From positions 1 through 44,012 of the forward strand of contig CAZVUD010000010.1 of the NCBI GenBank assembly GCA_964629615.1: DNA of 44,012 bases. The letters run 5' to 3'. Positions 8,156 to 15,397 of the stretch are shown here, piece by piece. The notes beneath the pieces are model-generated. The model made no database searches. It had not been told where the DNA came from and saw nothing but the letters and a program-made list of their open reading frames with translations. Origin of the DNA: SVTX01 sp964629615. GTDB lineage: Bacteria; Bacillota; Clostridia; Oscillospirales; CAG-272. Each line of letters starts with the position of its first letter. Positions within the stretch are counted from its first letter, which is position 1. The position numbers were made by a program, and so were the translations under genes.

Positions 8156-9522
8156 TAAGAGAATACAGAACCGTTGAGGAGATAGCAGGTCCTTTGATGC
8201 TTATAAAGCAGGTCGAGGGTGTGAAGTACGACGAGCTTGGTGAGATAGAGCTACCAAATGGCGATATACGCCGATGCAGAGTACTTGAAGTAAACGGAAG
8301 CAACGTGCTCGTACAGCTCTTTGAGTCGAGCGCGGGACTTAATGTTGCAAATGCAAAGGTGAGATTTTCGGGACACGGAGTCCAGCTTGGCGTATCTGAG
8401 GATATGCTTGGCAGAGTGTTCAACGGAATGGGCGAGATCATTGACAACGGCGCAAAGATAATGCCCGAGATGTATATGGACATAAACGGAAGCCCCATCA
8501 ATCCCGCGGCACGTTACTATCCTTCAGAATTTATTCAGACGGGAATATCCACGATAGACGGACTCAATACTCTTGTCAGAGGACAGAAGCTCCCCATTTT
8601 TTCGGGCTCGGGTCTGCCGCATGCAGATCTTGCGGCTCAGATTGCAAGACAGGCAAGGGTGCTTGGCGATAACGAAAATTTTGCCGTTGTGTTTGCCGCT
8701 GTAGGTATCACATTTGAGGAAGCGGACTATTTTGTAAGTGATTTCAAAAAGACAGGTGCGATCGACAGAACGTGCATGTTCATGAACCTTGCGTCCGACC
8801 CTGCTATAGAGAGAATAATGACCCCGAGAATGGCGCTGACTGCCGCAGAGTATCTTGCATTTGAAAAGAATATGCATGTGCTTGTGATAATAACCGATAT
8901 CACAAATTATGCGGAGGCGCAAAGAGAGGTGTCGGCGGCAAGAAAGGAAGTTCCCGGCAGACGCGGATACCCGGGATATATGTATACCGATCTGGCTTCT
9001 CTTTATGAGAGAGCGGGAAGAAAGATGGGCTGTCTTGGATCCATAACCATGATCCCGATACTTACCATGCCCGAGGATGATAAGACTCATCCTATCCCTG
9101 ACCTTACAGGATATATCACAGAAGGTCAGATAATCCTTTCAAGAGAGATGAACAGAAAGGGATATATGCCGCCCGTGGACGTGCTTCCATCACTTTCAAG
9201 ATTGAAGGACAAGGGAATAGGCGCAGGTAAAACGAGAGAGGACCATGCAGGTCTTATGAACCAGCTGTTTTCGTCTTATGCAAGAGGCAAGGAGGCAAAG
9301 GAGCTTATGGTAGTTCTCGGAGAGTCTGCTCTTACACCGGTAGACAGACTTTATGCAAAATTTGCCGAGGCATTTGAGGAAAGATATATAAATCAGGGAT
9401 TTTATGAAAATCGAAGCATAATAGAGACCTTGGATCTTGGCTGGGAGCTCTTGTCTATTTTGCCGCGCGCCGAAATGAAGAGGATAAAGCCGGAATATGT
9501 AGACAAGTATTGGAAGGGCTGA
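8152..9522 (+). CDS. ntpB: V-type ATPase regulatory subunit B
   Basis: A 456-residue protein homologous to NtpA but without a Walker A motif: the corresponding loop reads FSGSGLPHADLA, the hallmark of the non-catalytic B subunit. The segment SRLKDKGIGAGKTREDH and the C-terminal helical domain are also typical, and length is normal (about 455-460). It alternates with NtpA in the hexameric head and contributes an arginine finger to the nucleotide site. ATG 8152 overlaps the ntpA stop by four bases, so translation is likely coupled. Confidence 0.97.
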   Translation: MIREYRTVEEIAGPLMLIKQVEGVKYDELGEIELPNGDIRRCRVLEVNGSNVLVQLFESSAGLNVANAKVRFSGHGVQLGVSEDMLGRVFNGMGEIIDNGAKIMPEMYMDINGSPINPAARYYPSEFIQTGISTIDGLNTLVRGQKLPIFSGSGLPHADLAAQIARQARVLGDNENFAVVFAAVGITFEEADYFVSDFKKTGAIDRTCMFMNLASDPAIERIMTPRMALTAAEYLAFEKNMHVLVIITDITNYAEAQREVSAARKEVPGRRGYPGYMYTDLASLYERAGRKMGCLGSITMIPILTMPEDDKTHPIPDLTGYITEGQIILSREMNRKGYMPPVDVLPSLSRLKDKGIGAGKTREDHAGLMNQLFSSYARGKEAKELMVVLGESALTPVDRLYAKFAEAFEERYINQGFYENRSIIETLDLGWELLSILPRAEMKRIKPEYVDKYWKG

Positions 9523-9526
9523 TATC

Positions 9527-10168
9527 ATGGCACAGATGAAGGTCAATCCGACAAGAATGGAGCTGAAAAAGCTTCAGGCGCGCTATAATACCGCACGTCG
9601 CGGACACAAGCTGCTCAAGGACAAGAGAGATGAGCTTATGCGTCAATTTCTTGAAAATGTCAAGGAATATAAGGAACTGAGGCAAAAGGTGGACAGTGCG
9701 CTTTCGGGCGTGTACACAAGCTTTGCGTTTGCCTCTGCCACTATGGGAAAGAAGGAGATGCATGAGGCACTCATGCTTCCCAAAAAGGAGGGCGAGCTGA
9801 GCGTTGGATATAAGAACCGTATGAATGTTGAAGTTCCCGTGTTTGATTTTAAGATCAAGGACAGCAGTGAGGGCTTGAATTACGGATATGCTTTCACCTC
9901 GGGCGAGCTGGACTCATCGGTTGATGAGCTCTCGGGTGTCTTGTGTGACATGGTAAAGCTTGCGCAGATAGAGAAAAATGCACAGCTCCTGGCAGGCGAG
10001 ATAGAGAGAACGCGCAGGCGTGTAAATGCGCTTGAATATATACTTATGCCGCAGTATCTCGATGCGATAAAGACAATACAGTCAAAGCTGGAGGAAAATG
10101 AAAGAAGCAATACCACAAGACTTATGAAGGTCAAGGATATCGTAATAAACGAAAAGAGCGGCAATTAG
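9527..10168 (+). CDS. ntpD: V-type ATPase central-shaft subunit D
   Basis: A 213-residue protein with long N- and C-terminal helices forming the antiparallel coiled coil of the rotor shaft. The N-terminus carries the family signature (NPTRMELKKLQ, then KLLKDKRDELM). The C-terminal helix includes the ARRRVNALEYI-type segment seen here as RRRVNALEYILMP (about residues 163-175). It sits four bases after ntpB and ends the operon. No ntpH or ntpJ (potassium transporter) follows, unlike in E. hirae. Confidence 0.95.
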   Translation: MAQMKVNPTRMELKKLQARYNTARRGHKLLKDKRDELMRQFLENVKEYKELRQKVDSALSGVYTSFAFASATMGKKEMHEALMLPKKEGELSVGYKNRMNVEVPVFDFKIKDSSEGLNYGYAFTSGELDSSVDELSGVLCDMVKLAQIEKNAQLLAGEIERTRRRVNALEYILMPQYLDAIKTIQSKLEENERSNTTRLMKVKDIVINEKSGN

Positions 10169-10246
10169 CCAACTCTATTCGGCTTATGCCGAGCGATATT
10201 TGCTGTGCAAGCTTCAGGGCGAATAGAATACCACTCATAAAAATAG

Positions 10247-10291
10247 AAAAGAGAGAGTTTTACGGATTTTTTCCGCATTACTCTCTCTTTT
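10247..10291 (+). terminator. Terminator at the end of the V-ATPase operon
   Basis: AAAAGAGAGAGT (10247-10258) pairs with ACTCTCTCTTTT (10280-10291), and an inner CGGA/TCCG stem caps it; the right arm ends in T-rich sequence and the left arm gives A-rich sequence, so it may work in both directions between convergent genes. Just upstream, TCTATTCG (10174-10181) can pair with CGAATAGA (10220-10227), or alternatively TCGGC with GCCGA (10179-10192); the two share bases and exclude each other. Confidence 0.85.
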
Positions 10292-10352
10292 GTTTTATCT
10301 CCGGTTTCGCATTTGTATTACAAATGCATCATTACCCTTATTTTAAATTATT

Positions 10353-10745
10353 TTATAAGGACAACGTCTCATTTACAACTGTTTTTACATTTTCATGTGT
10401 ACATTTGTCTAAAAATTCATCCTTGTCCATCCAATTGACGGATATCATACGCTTTTCTTTTGCCTTTGGCTCTCCCTCGTCTTTCAATTCAAAAAGAAAC
10501 GGAACTATAGTTTTTCTGATCAGTTTATTTGCCGGCGTTAAAAATTCATAAGAAAATGATTTGAGTTCTTTTATAAGGTCAGCTTTAGTGATAAGGATAT
10601 TTGTTTCTTCGAAGCATTCTCTTATCGCAGTATCAATCAGAGATTCGTTTTCCTCTTTGTGACCTTTGGGGAGAGATAAGGTCTCCTTTCCGTAGATCAA
10701 TTCATTTGTGGCAAGGATCTTTTCGTTACATAATACAACAGCCAT
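10353..10745 (-). CDS. NUDIX hydrolase
   Basis: A 130-residue protein with a nearly complete NUDIX box: Gly followed by five residues, Glu, seven residues, then RECFEET. The usual final Gly of the box is replaced by Asn (EETNI). The Lys-Gly-His lead-in (SLPKGHKEE) is common in small cytoplasmic NUDIX proteins. These enzymes hydrolyse nucleoside diphosphates linked to another group; the substrate here cannot be told. The protein is short at the N-terminus but this compact form, starting MAVVLCNEKILATNE, looks complete. It follows the ASCH gene on the same strand with a 12-base gap, so the two form one operon, and it converges on the V-ATPase operon. Confidence 0.85.
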   Translation of the reverse strand: MAVVLCNEKILATNELIYGKETLSLPKGHKEENESLIDTAIRECFEETNILITKADLIKELKSFSYEFLTPANKLIRKTIVPFLFELKDEGEPKAKEKRMISVNWMDKDEFLDKCTHENVKTVVNETLSL

Positions 10746-10757
10746 GGCACTTGTTTC

Positions 10758-11102
10758 TTAAATTACTGGCAGAATTTTCACTTCAATTCCGAGAACACCG
10801 TATTTTTCTACCTTTTCGGCACTGTAATAGGCAAGCATATCTGAAGGATCTGCAATTTCATATTCTTCATAACCAATAGATATTTTGTCGTGATGCTTAT
10901 ACAGTTCATCAAAATTTTTGTATCTATATAAGTTTGTAACTAAGCACACTAAAATTTCGCCGTTTTTTGTATTAGTAAATTCAATGGTATCATCAATGGA
11001 GATCAGCGAGCGCTTTTCATCGTATAATCTCATTTCGATAGTCTTGGTGGTATCCTTTATCTTTTGAAAAGAGTCATCGTATAGGTTCATTTTGTGTAAC
11101 AT
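10758..11102 (-). CDS. ASCH-domain protein
   Basis: A 114-residue protein that fits the small ASCH fold: an N-terminal helix, then a Lys-Thr-Ile-Glu-Met-Arg-Leu-Tyr-Asp segment, then SIDDTIEFTN, and a C-terminal strand VLGIEVKILPV. ASCH proteins are beta-barrel RNA-binding or nucleoside-acting proteins (several are cytidine deamidating or RNA-linked enzymes). The fold assignment is from motif recognition; the exact role is not known. It is the first gene of a two-gene operon with a NUDIX hydrolase, which hints at nucleotide or RNA-related metabolism. A G-rich ribosome binding region (GCGGGGA) precedes the ATG. Confidence 0.75.
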   Translation of the reverse strand: MLHKMNLYDDSFQKIKDTTKTIEMRLYDEKRSLISIDDTIEFTNTKNGEILVCLVTNLYRYKNFDELYKHHDKISIGYEEYEIADPSDMLAYYSAEKVEKYGVLGIEVKILPVI

Positions 11103-11138
11103 AATAATACATCCCCGCTTTCACTTGTTTGCAAATTC

Positions 11139-11175
11139 ATTATATCATACTTCGTAGTGAAAAGCAATGCTTTTC
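11139..11175 (-). promoter_or_regulatory. Promoter of the ASCH-NUDIX operon with an overlapping palindrome
   Basis: On the minus strand TTGCTT (11162-11167) and TATAAT (11139-11144) are 17 bases apart. The -35 box lies inside the perfect palindrome GAAAAGCA-A-TGCTTTTC (11159-11175), a possible operator. Confidence 0.65.
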
Positions 11176-11208
11176 AAAGAAAATAAGCTTAATAAGAAAA
11201 ATTGCAAT

Positions 11209-11240
11209 AAAAAAGGCTTTTTGCCCGAAGGGAAAAAGCC
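11209..11240 (-). terminator. Terminator downstream of the ssrA region
   Basis: On the minus strand GGCTTTTTCCC pairs with GGGCAAAAAGCC around a TTC loop with one bulged base, and is followed by six T. It lies beyond the two repeats after ssrA, so the tmRNA precursor may extend through them. Confidence 0.8.
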
Positions 11241-11280
11241 AACCATTTCTTTTCACTCTTCACTCTTATCTTTTCACTTA

Positions 11281-11397
11281 AAATTTGTGGGAATCGAACA
11301 TTTTACCTAAAATTTCAAAGAAATTTTAGGTGTTAGAGTTCTCGCGTCGCTCGTCTCTATCAAATCCAAAAGGACGTCGCTATGCGACGCCCCTTTA
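11281..11397 (-). repeat. Tandem repeat copy 1 with T-arm-like sequence
   Basis: First (distal) copy of an about 117-bp unit. Read on the minus strand it holds a short palindrome CGTCGC-ATA-GCGACG, then GCGAGAACTCTAACACC, then the perfect palindrome ACCTAAAATTTC-TTT-GAAATTTTAGGT, then TTCGATTCCCACA, which resembles a tRNA or tmRNA T-loop with the 3' side of its stem. The T-stem does not pair well, so it is not a tRNA gene. It differs from copy 2 at only a few positions outside the shared ends. Confidence 0.8.
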
Positions 11398-11518
11398 AAA
11401 TTTGTGGGAATCGAACCTTTTACCTAAAATTTCAAAGAAATTTTAGGTGTTAGAGTTCTCGCGCCGCTCGTTTCTATCAAAGCCAAAGGGACGTCGCTAT
11501 GCGACGCCCCTTTGGCTT
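11398..11518 (-). repeat. Tandem repeat copy 2, abutting the tmRNA 3' end
   Basis: Second copy of the same unit, directly downstream of the tmRNA CCA end. Here the palindrome next to the tmRNA is longer: AAAGCCAAAGGG with CCCTTTGGCTTT encloses CGTCGC/GCGACG, about 18 bp in all, and its outer base overlaps the tmRNA 3' end. The TTCGATTCCC motif spacing is 117 bases between copies 1 and 2, and 126 bases from copy 2 to the tmRNA T-loop. Together with copy 1 this gives three T-loop-like motifs in the same orientation. Confidence 0.8.
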
Positions 11519-11911
11519 TGGTGGAGATGAGGGGAATCGAACCCCTGTCCAAAAACCCCTTGATATAACTTTCTTCGGGTGTAGACGGTCTTTTGGGCTT
11601 TTTCGCTTGATCGCCGACAGTCAGGCTATTAAACGAAGCAACCGTTTTGTGCATGACGGGCTCAACGGTAAAACACCCATGCATGTTCACCACTAACATG
11701 ACGTTCAGTCCGAATTCGTGGTCCTATTCGGAGGAACGGGCGATCCGCAGATCGCAGCACTGCCTGTCTTAAGCCCTTAAGGGCTTAAGCTTAGGCAGCC
11801 ATAGCAACTGTATTGTTGTCGTTTATTTTTTAAGTTTGGGCAGTTTAAGAGATTACCCGGCTCTACCCGCTTATCATACCTCAGAATCCCTGTCGAAACC
11901 ATTGCACCCCC
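11519..11911 (-). ncRNA. ssrA: Transfer-messenger RNA (tmRNA)
   Basis: A 393-base tmRNA that rescues stalled ribosomes. The 5' end GGGGGTGCAATGG and the 3' end CATCTCCACCA form the 7-bp tRNA-like acceptor stem with an encoded CCA; the T-arm AGGGG-TTCGATT-CCCCT is perfect. The mRNA-like part ends in a reading frame for NDNNTVAMAA and a TAA stop (11791-11823), with the usual hydrophobic tail but Met instead of Leu. The resume codon is uncertain; it lies just upstream (Lys or Ile codons). After the tag stop CTTAAGCCC-TTAA-GGGCTTAAG forms a strong hairpin (11769-11790). The gene begins 26 bases after smpB and probably shares its transcript, since I see no good promoter between them. Confidence 0.95.
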
Positions 11912-11937
11912 ATGATAATGAGGGGATACAGATGATA

Positions 11938-12405
11938 TTATCTGTTGTATTCCTTCATTTTTCTGTCGATATCACGGTCGGCATCGCGCTTTGCAATGCT
12001 GTCGCGCTTATCATACATCTTTTTACCTCGGCAAAGTCCCACCTCGACCTTGACGCGTGAGCCGCTGAAATACAGAGAAAGGGGGATCAGCGAAAATCCC
12101 TTTTGCGCGGCAAGCCCGTGAAGCTTCATTATCTCGCGCTTATGCATGAGCAATTTTCGATCTCGCAGGGGATCACGATTGAATATATTTCCGTGCTCGT
12201 ACGGACTTATATGCATACCCACAACGAATATTTCGCCGTTTTTGATATCGCAGTATGCATCCTTCAGATTAACACTGCCTGCTCTGATGCTTTTCACCTC
12301 TGTGCCGAAAAGCTCAATGCCCGCTTCGTACTTTTCATCAACGAAATAGTCGTGGTAAGCCTTTTTGTTCTGCGCTATAGTCTTTTGTCCGACATCCTTC
12401 GCCAT
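11938..12405 (-). CDS. smpB: SsrA-binding protein SmpB
   Basis: A 155-residue protein with the SmpB barrel: KTIAQNKKAYHDYF near the N-terminus, GIELFGTEVKSIRAG, the DAYCDIKNGEIFV segment and HISPYEHGN. The basic C-terminal tail (KRDADRDIDRKMKEYNR) is the part that enters the mRNA channel of the ribosome. SmpB binds the tRNA-like domain of tmRNA and delivers it to stalled ribosomes. GGAGG lies about ten bases before the ATG. Its immediate neighbour on the same strand is ssrA, its RNA partner, so both components probably come from one transcript. Confidence 0.97.
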   Translation of the reverse strand: MAKDVGQKTIAQNKKAYHDYFVDEKYEAGIELFGTEVKSIRAGSVNLKDAYCDIKNGEIFVVGMHISPYEHGNIFNRDPLRDRKLLMHKREIMKLHGLAAQKGFSLIPLSLYFSGSRVKVEVGLCRGKKMYDKRDSIAKRDADRDIDRKMKEYNR

Positions 12406-12442
12406 ATCTGCGATACCTCCTTTTCTTTATCTTAGCCATAGT

Positions 12443-12471
12443 ATTATACACTTTTTTTTGAATTCTGTCAA
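12443..12471 (-). promoter_or_regulatory. Promoter of smpB-ssrA
   Basis: On the minus strand a perfect TTGACA (12466-12471) and TATAAT (12443-12448) lie 17 bases apart, about 40 bases before the smpB start. A full-consensus promoter suits a constitutively needed ribosome rescue pair. Confidence 0.9.
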
Positions 12472-12503
12472 TAGATTTATTGTCGAATGGCGGAAATGAG
12501 AGC

Positions 12504-12534
12504 AAAAAAGAGTACAGGATGCTCTCCTGTACTC
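12504..12534 (-). terminator. Terminator after the HtrA-like protease gene
   Basis: On the minus strand GAGTACAGGA pairs with TCCTGTACTC (arms 12510-12519 and 12525-12534) and is followed by six T. It separates the protease transcript from the smpB promoter. Confidence 0.9.
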
Positions 12535-12543
12535 AAAAAAGCT

Positions 12544-14031
12544 TTATTTCAGCAGGATCTCAAAGTAAAGTATCTCTCCGTTGCGGTTGACCTTAATGCT
12601 TACAGTATCTCCTGCCTTTTTGGATTGCAATACCTCTCCGAGATATGTCAGGTCTTTGTTTCCCGAGCCTTCGATATCAATTATGACATCGCCGACCTTT
12701 AATTTGTTTTCGGAATCGTATCCGGGTGTCAGCGTTACCACATATATTCCGCTATCGCAGGGGGTGAAGCATTTATCAGGATATCTGGATACAAATGCAG
12801 AGTTTGCCTGGTATATTCTTCCCGATGCTTCATCGTGGTAATAGTATGAGCCGCTTACCGCGTTGAGCCCGACGATACCCATTTGAGCAGGGGAGTCGTC
12901 GTTTTTATCGCCCTCGTTTGAAAGTATAGATTTTATAAGCTCCACAGCATCATCTGCAGGGATGGCAAATCCCATGCCGACATAATCGTTTGAAAGGCGC
13001 ATGGTTATTATGCCTACCACCTGACAGCTTGAATTTATGAGCGGACCGCCCGAATTTCCCGGGTTTACAGGCGCGTCTGTCTGTATGACTCTCATTATCC
13101 TCTCAAGGCTTCCGTTGTCGTCATGGAATTTAGCCTCGCGCTCCGTAGCTGAAACTATACCTGAGGTAACGCTCCATGAAAAGCTTGATCCTGCAGGGTT
13201 CCCGACCGCGTATACTCTCTGTCCGAGATAGCATCCGCCCGTTGCAAACGTCGCATACTTAAGACCCTTTGCATTTATCTTTATAACCGCTATGTCGTTT
13301 GCTTCGATATATCCCACAATATTTGCCTTGTATGTCGCGCCGTTGTACAGAAGCACCTGTATGGACTGCGCTCCTTCGATAACGTGATAATTTGTCACGA
13401 TATAGCCGTTTTCCGAAAATATTATTCCCGTTCCGGTAGACGAGTCTGCACTTATGACAACGGTGCTGTCCTTAAAGGCTTCAAGAGCCTCGGGAGAGGC
13501 AGATCCGTCCTCAAGAGGTGACGGGGCAGAATCGGACACGCTGATGTTTATTACGGTGTCGCCATGTATATCCTCGGGAGTAGCGAGCAATATGCCGCTT
13601 AACAGCGCAAATATCAAAAGTGACATTGCGGCGGCAAATACTATGCAGACCGTGATGGCAAGCTTTTTGCCTTTGTTTTTGCTTTTGACAGGGGAGAGAT
13701 CTATCGGCTCGTGCATCTGCTCGTAGCTCCAATTGGAGTATGATGTCCCCTCGTGGTCGGGAATATCATCAGAGCTGTCGTTGTCTTTGTTTTCTTCGGT
13801 CGAGCTGTCATTTGCGCCATTATCCGCATCATTTATATGATTGTCATCCTGCTCTGCCGAGTCGGATGAGCCGCCATTATCAGAATTCTCCTGTGAGCAT
13901 TGCTCATCTTCGGATATTGACGAGTCGCTCTGACTGTTTTTTGTGTCGTCAGAGTCTACACTGTATTCGTCATTGACATCATTGCCTGCGTCGTTTGGCA
14001 TGCAGTTATCTTTCAAATTGTTTTCGTCCAT
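12544..14031 (-). CDS. Membrane-anchored HtrA/DegP-type serine protease
   Basis: A 495-residue protein. Residues 1-115 are very acidic and rich in Asp, Ser, Asn and Glu, with no signal peptide; a membrane helix spans about 124-150; a trypsin-like domain follows with His216 (TNYHVIEG), Asp246 (NDIAVI) and Ser327 (PGNSGGP); a PDZ domain occupies about 400-495. This is the layout of HtrA-family quality-control proteases whose catalytic part faces outside the cell. The ATG at 14031 is preferred over an in-frame GTG 18 bases upstream because AGAAAGGA lies seven bases before it. It lies downstream of a response regulator on the same strand with a hairpin in the 93-base gap. The long acidic cytoplasmic segment is unusual in length for the family. 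Confidence 0.92.
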   Translation of the reverse strand: MDENNLKDNCMPNDAGNDVNDEYSVDSDDTKNSQSDSSISEDEQCSQENSDNGGSSDSAEQDDNHINDADNGANDSSTEENKDNDSSDDIPDHEGTSYSNWSYEQMHEPIDLSPVKSKNKGKKLAITVCIVFAAAMSLLIFALLSGILLATPEDIHGDTVINISVSDSAPSPLEDGSASPEALEAFKDSTVVISADSSTGTGIIFSENGYIVTNYHVIEGAQSIQVLLYNGATYKANIVGYIEANDIAVIKINAKGLKYATFATGGCYLGQRVYAVGNPAGSSFSWSVTSGIVSATEREAKFHDDNGSLERIMRVIQTDAPVNPGNSGGPLINSSCQVVGIITMRLSNDYVGMGFAIPADDAVELIKSILSNEGDKNDDSPAQMGIVGLNAVSGSYYYHDEASGRIYQANSAFVSRYPDKCFTPCDSGIYVVTLTPGYDSENKLKVGDVIIDIEGSGNKDLTYLGEVLQSKKAGDTVSIKVNRNGEILYFEILLK

Positions 14032-14074
14032 AATTAATTCCTTTCTCACCGCGATGGATGGTAACAGGTAAAAT

Positions 14075-14119
14075 TTTGCGCCAATCGTATGTGAGCGTTA
14101 CCGCTCAGATTGGCGCAAA
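14075..14119 (-). terminator. Hairpin between the response regulator and protease genes
   Basis: TTTGCGCCAATC (14075-14086) pairs over 12 bases with GATTGGCGCAAA (14108-14119), with an inner TGAGCG/CGCTCA stem. On the minus strand it is followed by AAAATTTT rather than a clean T run, so it may be a weak or partial terminator that lowers expression of the protease gene. Confidence 0.6.
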
Positions 14120-14124
14120 GTCTA

Positions 14125-14817
14125 TTATCCGAGAAGCTCAAATTTGTAGCCAACGCCCCAAACTGTCTTAAGCACCCATTTGTCGGAAGCGCCCTCAAGC
14201 TTTTCACGCAGACGCTTTATATGTACGTCTACCGTGCGAGAGTCGCCGAGGTAATCAAATCCCCATACCTTATCGAGAAGCTGATCTCTTGTAAATACTC
14301 TGTTGCTGTTGGAAGCAAGGAAGTAGAGAAGCTCAAGCTCCTTCGGGGGGATGTCTATGCAGTGACCGTTGAGCTTAAGCTCATATTTCTGAAGGCTTAT
14401 CTCAATATTTTCAAAGCGGATTATCTCCTCCTCAGCCTTTGCGGAATGAGTCTGGCAACGGCGGAGGACCGCCTTGATCCTTGCGGAAAGCTCTTTAAGA
14501 TCAAAGGGCTTAACAAGGTAGTCGTCTGCTCCGAGCTCAAGACCGAGGCATTTGTCAAACACATCGCTCTTTGCACTGATCATGATGATAGGCTTCTGAG
14601 ATATCTCGCGGATCTCACGGCATACCTGCCAGCCGTCCTTTTTGGGCAGCATTATGTCCAAAAGAACGATGTCGGGCTCATACATTCTGAAAAAGCTAAC
14701 GCCCTCACTTCCGTCCTGTGCTATCTTTACTTCATATCCTTCATTTTCAAAATAAGCTCTAATTGACTCACTTACGGCAGAATCATCGTCGATTATAAGA
14801 ATTTTGGTATCCATCAT
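14125..14817 (-). CDS. OmpR/PhoB-type response regulator
   Basis: A 230-residue two-domain DNA-binding regulator. The receiver domain has the acidic pair Asp10-Asp11, the phosphate-accepting Asp54 in IVLLDIMLP, a conserved Ser in MISAKS and Lys in VKPFDLKE. The C-terminal winged helix ends with the usual SRTVDVHIKRLREKL and VWGVGYKFE. AGGAGG lies 11 bases before the first of two adjacent ATG codons (14817, 14814). No histidine kinase gene is next to it, so it is an orphan in this window. The adjacent downstream gene is an HtrA protease, which fits a role in envelope stress response (inference). Confidence 0.93.
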   Translation of the reverse strand: MMDTKILIIDDDSAVSESIRAYFENEGYEVKIAQDGSEGVSFFRMYEPDIVLLDIMLPKKDGWQVCREIREISQKPIIMISAKSDVFDKCLGLELGADDYLVKPFDLKELSARIKAVLRRCQTHSAKAEEEIIRFENIEISLQKYELKLNGHCIDIPPKELELLYFLASNSNRVFTRDQLLDKVWGFDYLGDSRTVDVHIKRLREKLEGASDKWVLKTVWGVGYKFELLG

Positions 14818-14989
14818 CTTTTTTGCGTCCTCCTGTGTAAGAATGCATAAATTCAAAAATATGCAAAATGCTTGATTATAGGTGTGTGTTTAATGATATC
14901 ATAAAATCCTTGTGCGAATTTTATGTGAAAAATGTCTGAATTTTGACCGAATTTTATACAATTGTAAAGAAAAATCCGTTCCGTTAATA

Positions 14990-15018
14990 ATTATACCATA
15001 ACTTTTTGAATTTGTACA
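14990..15018 (-). promoter_or_regulatory. Possible promoter of the response regulator gene
   Basis: On the minus strand TGTACA (15013-15018) and TATAAT (14990-14995) are 17 bases apart, leaving a leader of about 165 bases. The -35 box is poor, so it may need an activator, possibly the regulator itself. Confidence 0.4.
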
Positions 15019-15293
15019 GTATTTTTTTAAAAAAATTTTAATATTTTTCGGAAATGTTTTGAATTTGTTCAATTTTGCTTTTTTTATCGCCAAAATCGTT
15101 GTCAGGCTCGTTTTTTATTTGCACTGTAGATTTATTTGTCGACACGGATGCATTATATTTGAATAATATACAAAAATGCTTATACATATTCAGATTTTCA
15201 AAAATAAGGGCAAAAGCGATGCCTAAGCTGTGTCGGACGGCACATTTTGCGGCATTTTTTTGCACGTGGGGAGCATAATTTCAAATACAGCTA

Positions 15294-15322
15294 TTGAAAA
15301 AAATGCGGATATATGGTATACT
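15294..15322 (+). promoter_or_regulatory. Promoter of the ychF operon
   Basis: TTGAAA (15294-15299) and TATACT (15317-15322) are 17 bases apart, some 75 bases before the ychF start. Confidence 0.75.
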
Positions 15323-15397
15323 ATATATACTATGTTCAAAAAAGCTTGCAAAGCCGCGAGCCTTTAAAATGTATTTGATATAAAAGGAGATATAAAA

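Larger units (their letters stand above)
14818..15397. other. AT-rich gap between divergent genes
   Basis: This 580-base stretch lies between the divergent response regulator and ychF genes. It is very rich in A and T with several long T runs. I can support two promoter sites, listed separately. No convincing open reading frame with a ribosome binding site and no RNA gene is visible. Confidence 0.6.

Noticed and set aside
11281..11518. Degenerate tRNA genes or a CRISPR array in the repeats after ssrA
   Set aside because: T-stem pairing fails and there is no anticodon arm; two long, adjacent copies with internal palindromes and no unique spacers do not fit CRISPR.
15038..15278. Small overlapping frames in the AT-rich gap before ychF
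   Set aside because: No ribosome binding sites, atypical composition and no recognisable motif.
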